Assembly: GCA_910577225.1 (NCBI GenBank)
Contig: CAJTMV010000028.1
Location: forward strand, 1-54,387
Direction of reading: 5' to 3'
DNA from: an uncultured Eubacterium sp.
GTDB taxonomy: Bacteria > Bacillota > Clostridia > Lachnospirales > Lachnospiraceae
Length of the DNA stretch: 54,387 bases
The notes under the pieces were generated by a model. The model was not told the DNA's origin, ran no database searches, and worked only from the letters and a program-made list of their open reading frames with translations. Made by a program: the position numbers and the translations under genes. Each line of letters starts with the position of its first letter. The stretch's first letter is position 1. Below, in pieces: positions 35,263 through 43,741 of this stretch.

Positions 35263-36357
35263 ATGCATATGGAACATACAAATCCACTGCTGTCAGGCTA
35301 TGATATGGAAAACAGATTTATCACGATTGGCGAGATTATGCTTCGTCTGACTCCGCCCAATTATGAAAAAATACGTATGGCAGGGAGCTTCGAGGCCAGT
35401 TATGGAGGCAGTGAGGCAAACATTGCGCTGGCGCTGGCAAATCTTGGGATTGACAGCACCTTTTTTACTGTGGTACCGAATAACAGTCTGGGAAAAAGCG
35501 CGGTGCGTATGCTGCGCAGCAACGACGTACATTGTACGCCGGTCATTTTAAGTACGCCGGAACAAACGCCGACCCATCGTCTGGGGTGTTATTATCTGGA
35601 GACCGGATTTGGAATCCGTGCCAGCAAGGTAACCTATGACCGCAAACATAGCGCGATGACCGAGTTTGATTTTGATACGGTAGACCTTGACCAGTTGCTG
35701 GAAGGCTATACCTGGCTGCATTTAAGCGGTATTACGCCTGCATTGTCAGACGGATGCCGCAAATTAATATTGAACAGCTTAAAGACGGCAAAAGAAAAGG
35801 GAATGACCGTGAGCTTTGACGGCAATTTCAGAAGCACGCTCTGGACCTGGGAACAGGCAAGGGATTTTTGTACGCAGTGTCTGCCGTACGCAGACATTCT
35901 GCTTGGCATCGAGCCGTATCATTTATGGAAAGACGAGGCGGATCACACGCAGGGCGATCTGAAAGACGGCATGCCTCTGCAGCCGGGGTATGAACAACAG
36001 GACGAGATCTTTCAGACGTTTATCGAACGCTATCCGAATCTGAAATGTATTGCAAGGCATGTACGTTATGCGCACAGCGGCAGTGAAAACAGTCTGAAAG
36101 CGTTTATGTGGTATGACGGTCATACGTATGAAAGCAAGCTGTTTCGTTTTAATATTCTGGACCGCGTCGGAGGAGGAGACGCGTTTGCCAGCGGACTCAT
36201 TTATGCGATTATGAATCGGTATAAGGCGATGGACGTCGTGAACTTTGCGGTTGCAAGCAGCGCGATCAAGCATACCATCCGGGGCGATGCCAATATTACG
36301 GATGATGTGTCCACGATTCGTAATCTGATGAATATGAATTATGATATCAAGCGTTAG
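35263..36357 (+). CDS. PfkB family sugar kinase, KDG-kinase-like (copy 2)
   Basis: This 364-residue paralogue of the preceding gene has the same layout: ITIGEIMLRLTPPNYEK near the start and RVGGGDAFASGLIYAIM (about 305-321) with the catalytic Asp. It also has NFRSTLWTWEQARDF and KCIARHVRYAHSG. The two copies differ widely outside the motifs, so they are old duplicates that may split KDG and another keto-deoxy acid. Start: AAAGGAG about 5 bases before ATG 35263. A strong terminator 24 bases downstream ends the operon. Confidence 0.83.
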   Translation: MHMEHTNPLLSGYDMENRFITIGEIMLRLTPPNYEKIRMAGSFEASYGGSEANIALALANLGIDSTFFTVVPNNSLGKSAVRMLRSNDVHCTPVILSTPEQTPTHRLGCYYLETGFGIRASKVTYDRKHSAMTEFDFDTVDLDQLLEGYTWLHLSGITPALSDGCRKLILNSLKTAKEKGMTVSFDGNFRSTLWTWEQARDFCTQCLPYADILLGIEPYHLWKDEADHTQGDLKDGMPLQPGYEQQDEIFQTFIERYPNLKCIARHVRYAHSGSENSLKAFMWYDGHTYESKLFRFNILDRVGGGDAFASGLIYAIMNRYKAMDVVNFAVASSAIKHTIRGDANITDDVSTIRNLMNMNYDIKR

Positions 36358-36380
36358 TTTTACCTGCTTTGGCTTATGAT

Positions 36381-36412
36381 AGGGCATGACAGTTGTTATG
36401 CCTTATTTTTTT
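36381..36412 (+). terminator. Intrinsic terminator of the hexuronate operon
   Basis: AGGGCATGACA (36381-36391) pairs with TGTTATGCCTT (36394-36404), with G-T wobbles, and runs into TTATTTTTTT. Confidence 0.85.
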
Positions 36413-36494
36413 GCGGAAATACAGAGACGGAACGATGATTTTTGCATCTCAGGTACTTTTATACCCGAATACGAAACATAAATTTTGTTTTATC

Positions 36495-36540
36495 TTGACA
36501 GTTTTGCTATACGGTCGTATAATACATTATACAGACGTAT
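36495..36540 (+). promoter_or_regulatory. Consensus promoter with two BlaI-type operators
   Basis: TTGACA (36495-36500), 17 bases, then TATAAT (36518-36523) is an exact sigma-A consensus. Two dyads, ATACGGTCGTAT (36509-36520) and ATACAGACGTAT (36529-36540), lie 20 bases apart centre to centre, one over the -10 and one over the start region. This fits autorepression by the adjacent BlaI-like protein. Confidence 0.85.
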
Positions 36541-36557
36541 AAAAGGAGGGCCGATAC

Positions 36558-36941
36558 ATGGGAATGAAATTAAAAAAATTAGGAGAAGCCGAACTGGAAA
36601 TCATGCAGGTAGTCTGGGACAGTGGAAATGCGGTAACTTCAAATTATATTTTAAAAGAATTGCAGGAACGCAGGAGCTGGCAGCTTTCCACGTTAATGAC
36701 GTCATTAACGAGGCTGGCAGATAAAGGATTTATCAGCTGCGACCGTTCCACTGGAAGAAATCTGTATACTTCGGTCATTTCAGAAAATGAATACAAGACC
36801 GGAGCGAGTAAACATTTTCTCGAAAAGCTGTATAATAATTCCATACAGAATATGATAACTGCACTATATAGCAGTAAAGAAATCAAAAGTTCTGATATTC
36901 AGGAACTCAGAGATTTTTTGGATAAACTGGAGGATGAATGA
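36558..36941 (+). CDS. BlaI/MecI/CopY-family repressor
   Basis: This 127-residue winged-helix repressor has LGEAELEIMQVVWDSGN (about 7-23), STLMTSLTRLADKGFI as the recognition helix and turn, and a C-terminal dimerisation helix pair. Family members hold dyads such as those upstream and are inactivated by proteolysis triggered by a membrane M56 sensor. Its stop overlaps the start of that sensor gene (ATGATG). GGAGG lies 8 bases upstream of the start. Confidence 0.9.
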   Translation: MGMKLKKLGEAELEIMQVVWDSGNAVTSNYILKELQERRSWQLSTLMTSLTRLADKGFISCDRSTGRNLYTSVISENEYKTGASKHFLEKLYNNSIQNMITALYSSKEIKSSDIQELRDFLDKLEDE

Positions 36942-38914
36942 TGGGAAATATATTTTTATCCGTTTTTGGAATTTCAGTAGCGATTGGACTGCTCGCTCTT
37001 GGACTGATTTTTCTGACGCCATGGATCAATCAAAGATATGCCGCAAAATGGAAATACATGATATGGATTTTTCTGGCATTACGGCTTTTGATTCCTCTTA
37101 ACGGATCGAATGTGCAGTATGTTATGGACAGGATATCACAGCTGAAAGTCGAAACGGGTTCTGCATCGAAAGAAAAGGATACAAACCGTCCCATGGACAG
37201 AGCAGTGCCGTATCGGGGGATCGTTGTTGAGATACCGGCGCAGATGACTGCTCCGATCAAAGTCTCGCCGGAACAAAATACAGCAGAAATCACCATACTT
37301 GATATCGTGACTCTTGTCTGGATCATTGGCGGCCTCATTTTTATATCTGTACATCTTATGAGTTATTCTCATTATAAACGGCAGGTGATAAAAAAGGGGA
37401 GATTAGTAAAAGAAACACGTATTTTAAACCAGATCTGTCATCTTAAGCGCGAATTACATATCAGCCGTACCGTATGCGTGATGGAATATGATGAAGCTGA
37501 AAGCCCTATGATCATAGGCTTTATCAAACCTGTTTTGGTTTTGCCAAAAGAGCAGTACGATTCCGGGGATTTGTTTTTTATTTTAAAACATGAGCTGGTT
37601 CATTTCAAACGGGGCGATGTGTATCTGAAACTGCTTTTCGTAACAGCGAATGCTGTTCACTGGTTCAATCCGGTCATCTGGATCATGCAGAAAGAAGCTG
37701 TGATCGATATGGAGCTGTCCTGTGATGAAAGAGTTACAAAAGGCGCAGATTTTGCGTTTCGGAAAGCATATACAGAAACATTGCTGTCCATGCTTCATAA
37801 ACAATGTGTCAGGAAAACTGTTTTATCAACGCAATTTTATGGAGGAACAAAGATTATGAAAAAACGCTTTAAAAATATACTGATAAGAAACAGAAAGAAA
37901 AATGGAATATTGATATTGATATGCGCAGTCGTTTCATCTGTCGCTTTGGGAATGCTGTCAGGCTGTTCTGTTACAAAACAGAATACAGAAAAAGAAAATA
38001 CAGAAAAAGAAAATATTGAAAACGGGGACGCAGCAAATGAAGATATGGAAAATGTGTCCCAACAGTCCGGGACCGAAGCGGATCAGACGGTCTCGAAGCC
38101 TGTTGACAATTCCGCTGCGGATAATCATCCATTGGAAAATACAATGACGCTTACCTTTTCGAAAGAAGGAGAGCAGGAGCAAAAACAGGCGACACTTGCG
38201 GTCGGTAATGGATATTCTTTCTATCTGCCTGATGATGAGAAATGGCATCTGTCTGCTCATGACCTGTGGTTAACAGATATCAATGAACAGGTCGCACTTT
38301 GGGTAACGCATTTTGAAGGTGAATCAGAGGCATTTGTGAAGCAGAAACTGCAAGAGGATGGTTATACAGAGGAGGATTCCGGCAAGTGGCGGAAACAGGA
38401 GGGAGATTTCTTATATCATGCCGAACAGAAAGTGTATGAAAATGACGTATGGGCAATCTTTTATTCTTATCCGGCAGATTTTGAAGAAGGATGGGGGAGA
38501 GAATTACCTGTGATTGTAAATACATTTGCGTTATCAAAAGAAGCAGATCAGGGAACGATCAATCCTGTCGCAGGAACGGGCGAAAATCCGGGAGCGGAAG
38601 ATTATCAGAAAATCAGTACCGCTGCAGAGACGTTTGCGCAGGCATATTTTAACAAAGATGCGGCTGCCGTTTTGAAGTATCTGGCAGATACCTATGAAGG
38701 GGAGGCGGATATATATGAAAGTACAGGAACGATAAGCGATTTAACGGTGAAGGGATTATCAGATATCGATGAGGAAGAGATGGAAAATGGAACATGTAAT
38801 GTTTCCATAGAATTCAGGGACAGTACCTATGAAGATATGTTTTTGTATCTGACATGTAACCTTGTCAAAGAGCAGGGGGCATGGAAAGTACAATCTTATG
38901 GTATCGAAGGATAA
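36938..38914 (+). CDS. BlaR1/MecR1-like M56 metallopeptidase with a non-penicillin-binding sensor domain
   Basis: This 658-residue protein has about three N-terminal membrane helices, a cytoplasmic M56 zinc protease with HELVHFKRGD (H218, E219, H222), then a last membrane helix and GMLSGCS near residue 345. It lacks a class D beta-lactamase-like sensor. Instead, the outer part has an acidic Asn/Glu/Lys repeat (NTEKENTEKENIEN), a 110-residue domain and a C-terminal NTF2-like (DUF4878-like) fold (FAQAYFNKDAAAVLKYL). It would sense an unknown extracellular signal and cleave BlaI. Coupled to blaI by the ATGATG overlap. Confidence 0.8.
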   Translation: MMGNIFLSVFGISVAIGLLALGLIFLTPWINQRYAAKWKYMIWIFLALRLLIPLNGSNVQYVMDRISQLKVETGSASKEKDTNRPMDRAVPYRGIVVEIPAQMTAPIKVSPEQNTAEITILDIVTLVWIIGGLIFISVHLMSYSHYKRQVIKKGRLVKETRILNQICHLKRELHISRTVCVMEYDEAESPMIIGFIKPVLVLPKEQYDSGDLFFILKHELVHFKRGDVYLKLLFVTANAVHWFNPVIWIMQKEAVIDMELSCDERVTKGADFAFRKAYTETLLSMLHKQCVRKTVLSTQFYGGTKIMKKRFKNILIRNRKKNGILILICAVVSSVALGMLSGCSVTKQNTEKENTEKENIENGDAANEDMENVSQQSGTEADQTVSKPVDNSAADNHPLENTMTLTFSKEGEQEQKQATLAVGNGYSFYLPDDEKWHLSAHDLWLTDINEQVALWVTHFEGESEAFVKQKLQEDGYTEEDSGKWRKQEGDFLYHAEQKVYENDVWAIFYSYPADFEEGWGRELPVIVNTFALSKEADQGTINPVAGTGENPGAEDYQKISTAAETFAQAYFNKDAAAVLKYLADTYEGEADIYESTGTISDLTVKGLSDIDEEEMENGTCNVSIEFRDSTYEDMFLYLTCNLVKEQGAWKVQSYGIEG

Positions 38915-38966
38915 TTAAATGAAAAAATGTGGAAACGGGTAACGAAACCCAGGCAGGGAGGAAACG

Positions 38967-40064
38967 ATGGCTAAAAATGATTATTACGTCATTCAGGGCG
39001 AAAACTACAAACAAATGGCGATTCAGATTTTAGAGGCGGCAAATCTGGCGGCGGCGATTGGGGATAAGCAGAAACGGATCGGTATCAAGCCAAATATTCT
39101 TGGTGCGCAAAAGGCGTCTATGGGAGCCGTCACGCATCCGGAGCTGGCAGACGGCGTATTGTCTTATTTAAAAAAGGAAGGTTTTTTGCACCTGGTTGTG
39201 CTGGAAGGCTCCTGGGTGGGGGATCTGACTTCACAGGCAGTACGGGTCAGCGGGATTTACGACGTCTGCAAAAAGCATCAGGTACCGTTTGTGGATTTGC
39301 AGAAGGATTCTTTTCAGACGCTGGATGCGGCGGGAATGCCGATATCGGTCTGCGACGAGGCGCTGCGGCTGGATTACCTGATCAACCTGCCGGTATTAAA
39401 GGGGCACTGCCAGACGACGGTGACCTGTGCGCTGAAAAACAGCAAGGGACTGATTCCAAACTCTGAGAAGCGTCGTTTTCATACGCTTGGCCTTCATAAG
39501 CCGATTGCGCATTTAAATACGGTTATACATCAGGATTTTATTCTTCTCGACAATATCTGCGGCGATCTGGACTTTGAAGAAGGCGGTAACCCGGTCGTGA
39601 TGAACCGCGTGCTTGGTTTCTGGGATCCGGTGCTCTGCGACAGCTTTGCGGCCCAAAGCATGGGCTACAATCCGCGTGACATTGCGTATATCCGCCTTGC
39701 GGAGCAGCTTGGCGTAGGAAGTACAGACATATCCGGTGCAAACAGGATATCATTAAACGAAGGCACGCTGGACAAGACGCTGATGCGGGGGACGAAACGT
39801 GTCACGCGCCTGGCAGCTTATGCTGCGCCAAAGGATGCATGCTCGGCGTGTTATGGTTCTCTGATCTACGCGCTGGATCGGCTCAGCGACCAGGGGCGGC
39901 TGTCCGGACACAAAACAGGCTCGATTGCCGTGGGGCAGGGGTATCGTGGGAAAACAGGAGAAATTGGTATCGGACAGTGTACTTCCTGTTTTGAAAAAAA
40001 TCTGGGCGGCTGCCCGCCGCATGCATTAGATATTGCAGAATTTTTGCGGGAATACTGGCAATGA
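38967..40064 (+). CDS. DUF362 domain-containing iron-sulfur protein
   Basis: This 365-residue protein has the DUF362 core (RIGIKPNILGAQKA near 43-56; TSQAVRVSG; INLPVLKGHC near 138-147; GLIPNSEKRRFH) and C-terminal cysteines CSACYGSLIYAL, plus QCTSCFEKNLGGCPPHA, which could bind a [4Fe-4S] cluster. DUF362 proteins are linked with anaerobic redox or cofactor chemistry, and the reaction is unknown. GGGAGG precedes the start by 6 bases. It converges on the histidine kinase gene with 5 bases between the stops. It shows no functional link to the BlaR1-like gene before it. Confidence 0.82.
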   Translation: MAKNDYYVIQGENYKQMAIQILEAANLAAAIGDKQKRIGIKPNILGAQKASMGAVTHPELADGVLSYLKKEGFLHLVVLEGSWVGDLTSQAVRVSGIYDVCKKHQVPFVDLQKDSFQTLDAAGMPISVCDEALRLDYLINLPVLKGHCQTTVTCALKNSKGLIPNSEKRRFHTLGLHKPIAHLNTVIHQDFILLDNICGDLDFEEGGNPVVMNRVLGFWDPVLCDSFAAQSMGYNPRDIAYIRLAEQLGVGSTDISGANRISLNEGTLDKTLMRGTKRVTRLAAYAAPKDACSACYGSLIYALDRLSDQGRLSGHKTGSIAVGQGYRGKTGEIGIGQCTSCFEKNLGGCPPHALDIAEFLREYWQ

Positions 40065-40069
40065 CAGCA

Positions 40070-41518
40070 TCATTTCCCAGGCATCGCCGGGTAACGTCCG
40101 GTTCCGTTTACTGGAAATGGCGTTTCTTTCGTCTGTTTTGGTATGGTAAGTATGACTTTAAATCCGCCGTATTCGCTGTGGTCTATGAAAATATTTCCAT
40201 TATGAACTTTTAGAATCTGCTTTACAAGAAGCAGTCCCAGACCATGCCGCTGTTCGGTAATATTCGTATCGCAGACCATATAATGCGGCGTATGGTTCAG
40301 CCTGTCGATCTGTTCGTCGGAAGCTCCGATACCGTTATCTTCTATGCAGATCGTGCAGGTATTGTCATCCGCATCCACAGACGCATAAATGACACATCCG
40401 TTTTCATTGTGGTTTATGCTGTTTTGAATAAGGTTTGCGATTGCGCGTTTCAGCAAATCCTTATCCGCATTTATGTAGCAGGCAGACAGGCTGTCAGCGG
40501 TTTTCCATTCCATCGGAAATTTATCGTCGATATCCATATTCATAAAATCTACAAGAACCTGTCGCATTACAGATACTGCGTTTTCCTGCTTCATTGCCAG
40601 CGGCTGCATATGATATTCCAGCCTGGAGGCAAGATTGAGGTCGTTAATCAGCTCTTTGATTCGCTGACTTTGCTTTACGATGACAGAGGCTTTTTTACGC
40701 TCTGCTTCTGACAGGTTTTCTGAATGTTCCAGCTGTCCGGCATAACCCATAATCATCGACAATGGCGTTCTGACATCATGAGAAACGCCCGCTATCCAGT
40801 TTGCCCTTGCAGTTTCTTTTTTTCGCAGCTGTCTGGCCTGCATTTGCAATATTTCAGATGTTTTGTTGATTTTTTCGGCTAATTCAGAAAGCACGCCTTT
40901 TTCGCTCAGGCAGACAGGAGCGCCGTCTGACAAATTTTGTATGCCATTCGTGACCGGCCGGATCAAACGCAGCAGTTTTGCGTTGGCAGCGGCATAGATG
41001 AGAAATATGGAGACGATATTAACAGCCAGAAGAATCACGGCGTTTTTGGGTAAATCGGCAATAAAGTCATACTCCCAGCTTGCCCTTGTATGTTTCCAAA
41101 AGCGGTCTTTCGGATAGCCTAATACTAATAATCCGTCCTGAGCTTCTCCCGTAAAAGTGGGGAATCCGTCTATATAGCCACGCGTCAGTTCCGCGATATC
41201 AGATAGCGTGTATTGCATAGGGATATTGTCCGGAAGCTGACCGGTCTGCCAGACGATCCGCCGTGTCTGATTGCTGATAAGGAAGGCCCAGGCATGTTCT
41301 TCTTTTAGTCTGGCGCTTACATCCTCGGATACAGAATAGCGATGATCTGTGAATTGCAATGCGGCCGCCACATGATCTGCCATATCCCAGGGAGAAACTG
41401 TCGATATATTTTTTACAAAGACGACTGCAAAAAAAGTGACATTCAAAATAACAAGGAGTATGGTGCTTAACGTCATGATTCCGACAAAACGGCGTATGAG
41501 CTTTGGAATACTTTTCAT
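40070..41518 (-). CDS. Sensor histidine kinase of a lantibiotic-type two-component system
   Basis: This 482-residue protein has an N-terminal membrane helix (about 13-36), an extracellular sensor (about 40-175), a second helix (about 180-200), a HAMP-like linker, HisKA with AGVSHDVRTPLSMIMGYAG (His about 249) and HATPase_c (NLIQNSINHN, EDNGIGAS, HGLGLLLVKQIL). It begins 1 base after the response-regulator stop, so they are coupled. It is probably activated by a peptide antibiotic and controls the divergent ABC genes. Confidence 0.88.
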   Translation of the reverse strand: MKSIPKLIRRFVGIMTLSTILLVILNVTFFAVVFVKNISTVSPWDMADHVAAALQFTDHRYSVSEDVSARLKEEHAWAFLISNQTRRIVWQTGQLPDNIPMQYTLSDIAELTRGYIDGFPTFTGEAQDGLLVLGYPKDRFWKHTRASWEYDFIADLPKNAVILLAVNIVSIFLIYAAANAKLLRLIRPVTNGIQNLSDGAPVCLSEKGVLSELAEKINKTSEILQMQARQLRKKETARANWIAGVSHDVRTPLSMIMGYAGQLEHSENLSEAERKKASVIVKQSQRIKELINDLNLASRLEYHMQPLAMKQENAVSVMRQVLVDFMNMDIDDKFPMEWKTADSLSACYINADKDLLKRAIANLIQNSINHNENGCVIYASVDADDNTCTICIEDNGIGASDEQIDRLNHTPHYMVCDTNITEQRHGLGLLLVKQILKVHNGNIFIDHSEYGGFKVILTIPKQTKETPFPVNGTGRYPAMPGK

Positions 41519-41519
41519 G

Positions 41520-42224
41520 CTATCTCCTCTCTGTGATTAGCTTATAACCTAATCCCCGGACAGTAACCAGCGAAACCGGCTGCGAGGGATTTTGCTCTAT
41601 TTTTTCTCTGATACGGCGGATATGTGCCATTAAAGAATTTTCATATCCAAAGGGATTGCTGCCCCATGCCGCTTCACACAGCGCGTCGATCGTCACAATA
41701 CGTCCCGCATTGCGATATAACGCAGACAGTAAATCATGTTCTTTTGCTGTCAGTGGGATGTGTTCGTCATTTTTTATGACCTCGGCACGCGAAAAATCGA
41801 TCTGACTATTCTGTAAATATACAAGAGGATTTTCGTCTTTGTAGCTTCTGCGCAAAATAGCCATAACACGAAACAAAAGCTCTTTGGGCAGAAAAGGCTT
41901 TATGATATAATCGTCAGCCCCCAAACCAAAGCCTTTGAATTTATCATGTTCTTCGCCGCAGGCAGTCAGAAAAAGAACCGGGTAGTCGCCGTCTTTTTTT
42001 AACCGTTCCATTAAGTCAAATCCGTTTCCGTCCGGCAGCATGACGTCAAGGACAGCCAGCTCCGGACGGGACGCTTCGGCCTGTTTCACAGCTTCTTTTA
42101 TATTTTTTGCAGTTTTGACATTTTGAAATCCGTATTCCGTCAAAATGGACAAAACCATATCTAAAAGCTCCTGTTCGTCGTCCACGAGCAATATACGTTT
42201 ATTCAGCAGATAAGATTCGTTCAT
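41520..42224 (-). CDS. OmpR/PhoB-family response regulator
   Basis: This protein of about 234 residues has a receiver domain (RILLVDDEQELLDMVL; LAVLDVMLPDGNG with phospho-Asp; FLTACGEE; DDYIIKPFLPKEL) and a C-terminal winged helix (TAKEHDLLSALYRNAGRIVT, VTVRGLGYKL). The start at 42224 follows AAGGA by about 8 bases. An in-frame extension through the upstream repeats to a TTG near 42284 is possible but less likely. It should bind the direct repeats ahead of the ABC operon. Confidence 0.9.
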   Translation of the reverse strand: MNESYLLNKRILLVDDEQELLDMVLSILTEYGFQNVKTAKNIKEAVKQAEASRPELAVLDVMLPDGNGFDLMERLKKDGDYPVLFLTACGEEHDKFKGFGLGADDYIIKPFLPKELLFRVMAILRRSYKDENPLVYLQNSQIDFSRAEVIKNDEHIPLTAKEHDLLSALYRNAGRIVTIDALCEAAWGSNPFGYENSLMAHIRRIREKIEQNPSQPVSLVTVRGLGYKLITERR

Positions 42225-42366
42225 AATACAATTCCTTTCGTAATACAACCTTCTTTCGCAGTGAGATCTCCTTTTGCAATACAATCCCTTTTGTAATACA
42301 ATCTTCTTTCACTGTACGATCTCCTTTTCTAATACGATTTCTATTTGCTGTACAGTCTTCACTCAT
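42225..42366 (-). repeat. Degenerate 18-nt tandem repeats with SD-like cores, upstream of the response regulator
   Basis: Eight units of 17-18 bases are related to TAATACAATCTTCTTTCG on the plus strand. On the coding (minus) strand each unit carries a GAAAGAAG or AAAGGAG core, the last one being the real ribosome binding site. In frame with the gene the units encode a hexapeptide-like repeat (LYCKRR, SHCERR, LYYERN). The array lies wholly in the 5' leader of the regulator mRNA. Confidence 0.7.
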
Positions 42367-42860
42367 AGTATCATCTGCCTTTACAGTCGCATCCTGTCAT
42401 TTCGGCGGTCGTTTCAATATTTTTTTGACAAACGCGGCTTCGTACAGATTTTTCCCTGTTTCCCCATGCTCTAAATCGTGGAGAACGACACGTTTTAACT
42501 TATCTTATCAATCTTCTTCTGCAAACAGGACGTTAATCTCCCTGTGGTGTTGCTCTGAATGCTGTCGCTCATAGTCCTCCGTTTAGTTGCAAAAAGACGC
42601 ATGTTTTACAATTTACTGTTCCATGCGCCTTTACGCTGTTATTTTGATATTAAATTGCTGATTATGCCAGCTGCATAATTTCGGCTTCTAATGCTTTGAA
42701 AAAAGTCCAGGAATACACTGTTTTTTGCGGTACGCTTTGCCATGACTTTCTCTATCTGTTTTGTATCGTCCTGCACTATAACACCTCGATTTCTGGAAAT
42801 CTGTGACACAAGATACGATATATCCTGCTCCTGCCACACTTCAATTATACAAAAAAAGTC
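42367..42860 (-). other. Degraded coding remnants upstream of the two-component genes
   Basis: The minus strand holds frames without full gene structure: one ends HGETGKNLYEAAFVKKILKR (near 42410-42480), another EQHHREINVLFAEED (near 42515-42580), and a 66-residue frame at 42639-42839 (GTG start) contains WQEQDISYLVSQISRNRGV. They look like fragments of one or more lost genes joined by frameshifts. I do not recognise the family. Confidence 0.35.
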
Positions 42861-42874
42861 CCGTATTTACAATG

Positions 42875-42914
42875 AAATTCATATGAATTTTGAAAATGTA
42901 AGGCAGATGTAAGG
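42875..42914 (+). promoter_or_regulatory. Response-regulator operator of the ABC operon
   Basis: AAATTCATATGAATTT (42875-42890) is a perfect 16-bp palindrome. It is followed by two direct copies of ATGTAAGG (42896-42903 and 42907-42914), spaced 11 bases start to start, the geometry of OmpR-type tandem sites. Only a weak -10-like TATGCT (42946-42951) lies downstream, as expected for an activated promoter. Confidence 0.65.
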
Positions 42915-42976
42915 TAAAGAGAAGGTTATCACAAGGCTGCGCTGGTATGCTCTAAGCAGAGAAAGGAGATGTCTAT

Positions 42977-43741
42977 ATGGATTACATGATCAAAACAAAA
43001 CAGCTGACAAAAATATATAAATCTTTTGTCGCTGTCAATAACGTTTCACTCAACATTCGAAAAGGAAGTATTTACGGTTTTCTTGGTCCGAACGGCGCGG
43101 GAAAATCCACGACTATGAAAATGCTTTTGGGACTGACGGCGCCCACAAAAGGCAGTTTTACAATCAACGGAAAGCGATTTCCAAACGACCGCATTTCCAT
43201 TTTGAAAGAAACAGGTTCCTTTATCGAGTCGCCTTCTTTTTATGCAAATCTGACAGGCAGGGAAAACCTTGACATTATCCGCCGCATTCTGGGACTTCCG
43301 AAAAGTTCCGTTGCGGACGCACTGGAGCTTGTCGGACTTTCCGAATCCGGCGGGCGGCTTGCGAAAAAATATTCGCTGGGTATGAAGCAGCGGCTGGGAC
43401 TTGCCGGCGCTTTGCTGGGCAGACCGCCGGTTCTGATTTTAGATGAGCCTACAAACGGACTTGACCCATCCGGCATCCACGAAATCCGAAATCTGATTCA
43501 GTCGCTGCCCGGTCTTTACGATTGCACGGTGCTTATTTCTTCGCATATGCTGTCTGAAATCGAGCTGCTGGCAGACGATATAGGAATACTCAATCACGGT
43601 CGTCTGTTGTTTGAGGGCAGTCTGGACGAATTACGGCAAAACGCATTGCAGTCTGGATTTGCCGCGGATCATCTGGAAGATATGTTTCTGGCGATGGTCG
43701 ATCAGGACAATGCAGACAGAAAGCAGAGGGCGAAATTATGA
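42977..43741 (+). CDS. Lantibiotic-immunity-type ABC transporter ATPase (LanF/BcrA-like)
   Basis: This 254-residue ABC ATPase has Walker A GPNGAGKST (about 36-44), the signature SLGMKQRLGLAGALLG (about 136-151) and Walker B VLILDEPTNGLDPSG. The type is that of BcrA/NukF/MutF, which power export of bacitracin or lantibiotics from the membrane. GAAAGGAG precedes the start. Its stop overlaps the next start (ATGA), so the three genes are coupled. Expression is probably switched on by the divergent two-component system. Confidence 0.9.
   Translation: MDYMIKTKQLTKIYKSFVAVNNVSLNIRKGSIYGFLGPNGAGKSTTMKMLLGLTAPTKGSFTINGKRFPNDRISILKETGSFIESPSFYANLTGRENLDIIRRILGLPKSSVADALELVGLSESGGRLAKKYSLGMKQRLGLAGALLGRPPVLILDEPTNGLDPSGIHEIRNLIQSLPGLYDCTVLISSHMLSEIELLADDIGILNHGRLLFEGSLDELRQNALQSGFAADHLEDMFLAMVDQDNADRKQRAKL

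Noticed and set aside
42225..42366. The eight-unit repeat array as a CRISPR
   Set aside because: Units of 17-18 bases are contiguous and degenerate, with no spacers, and there are no cas genes nearby.
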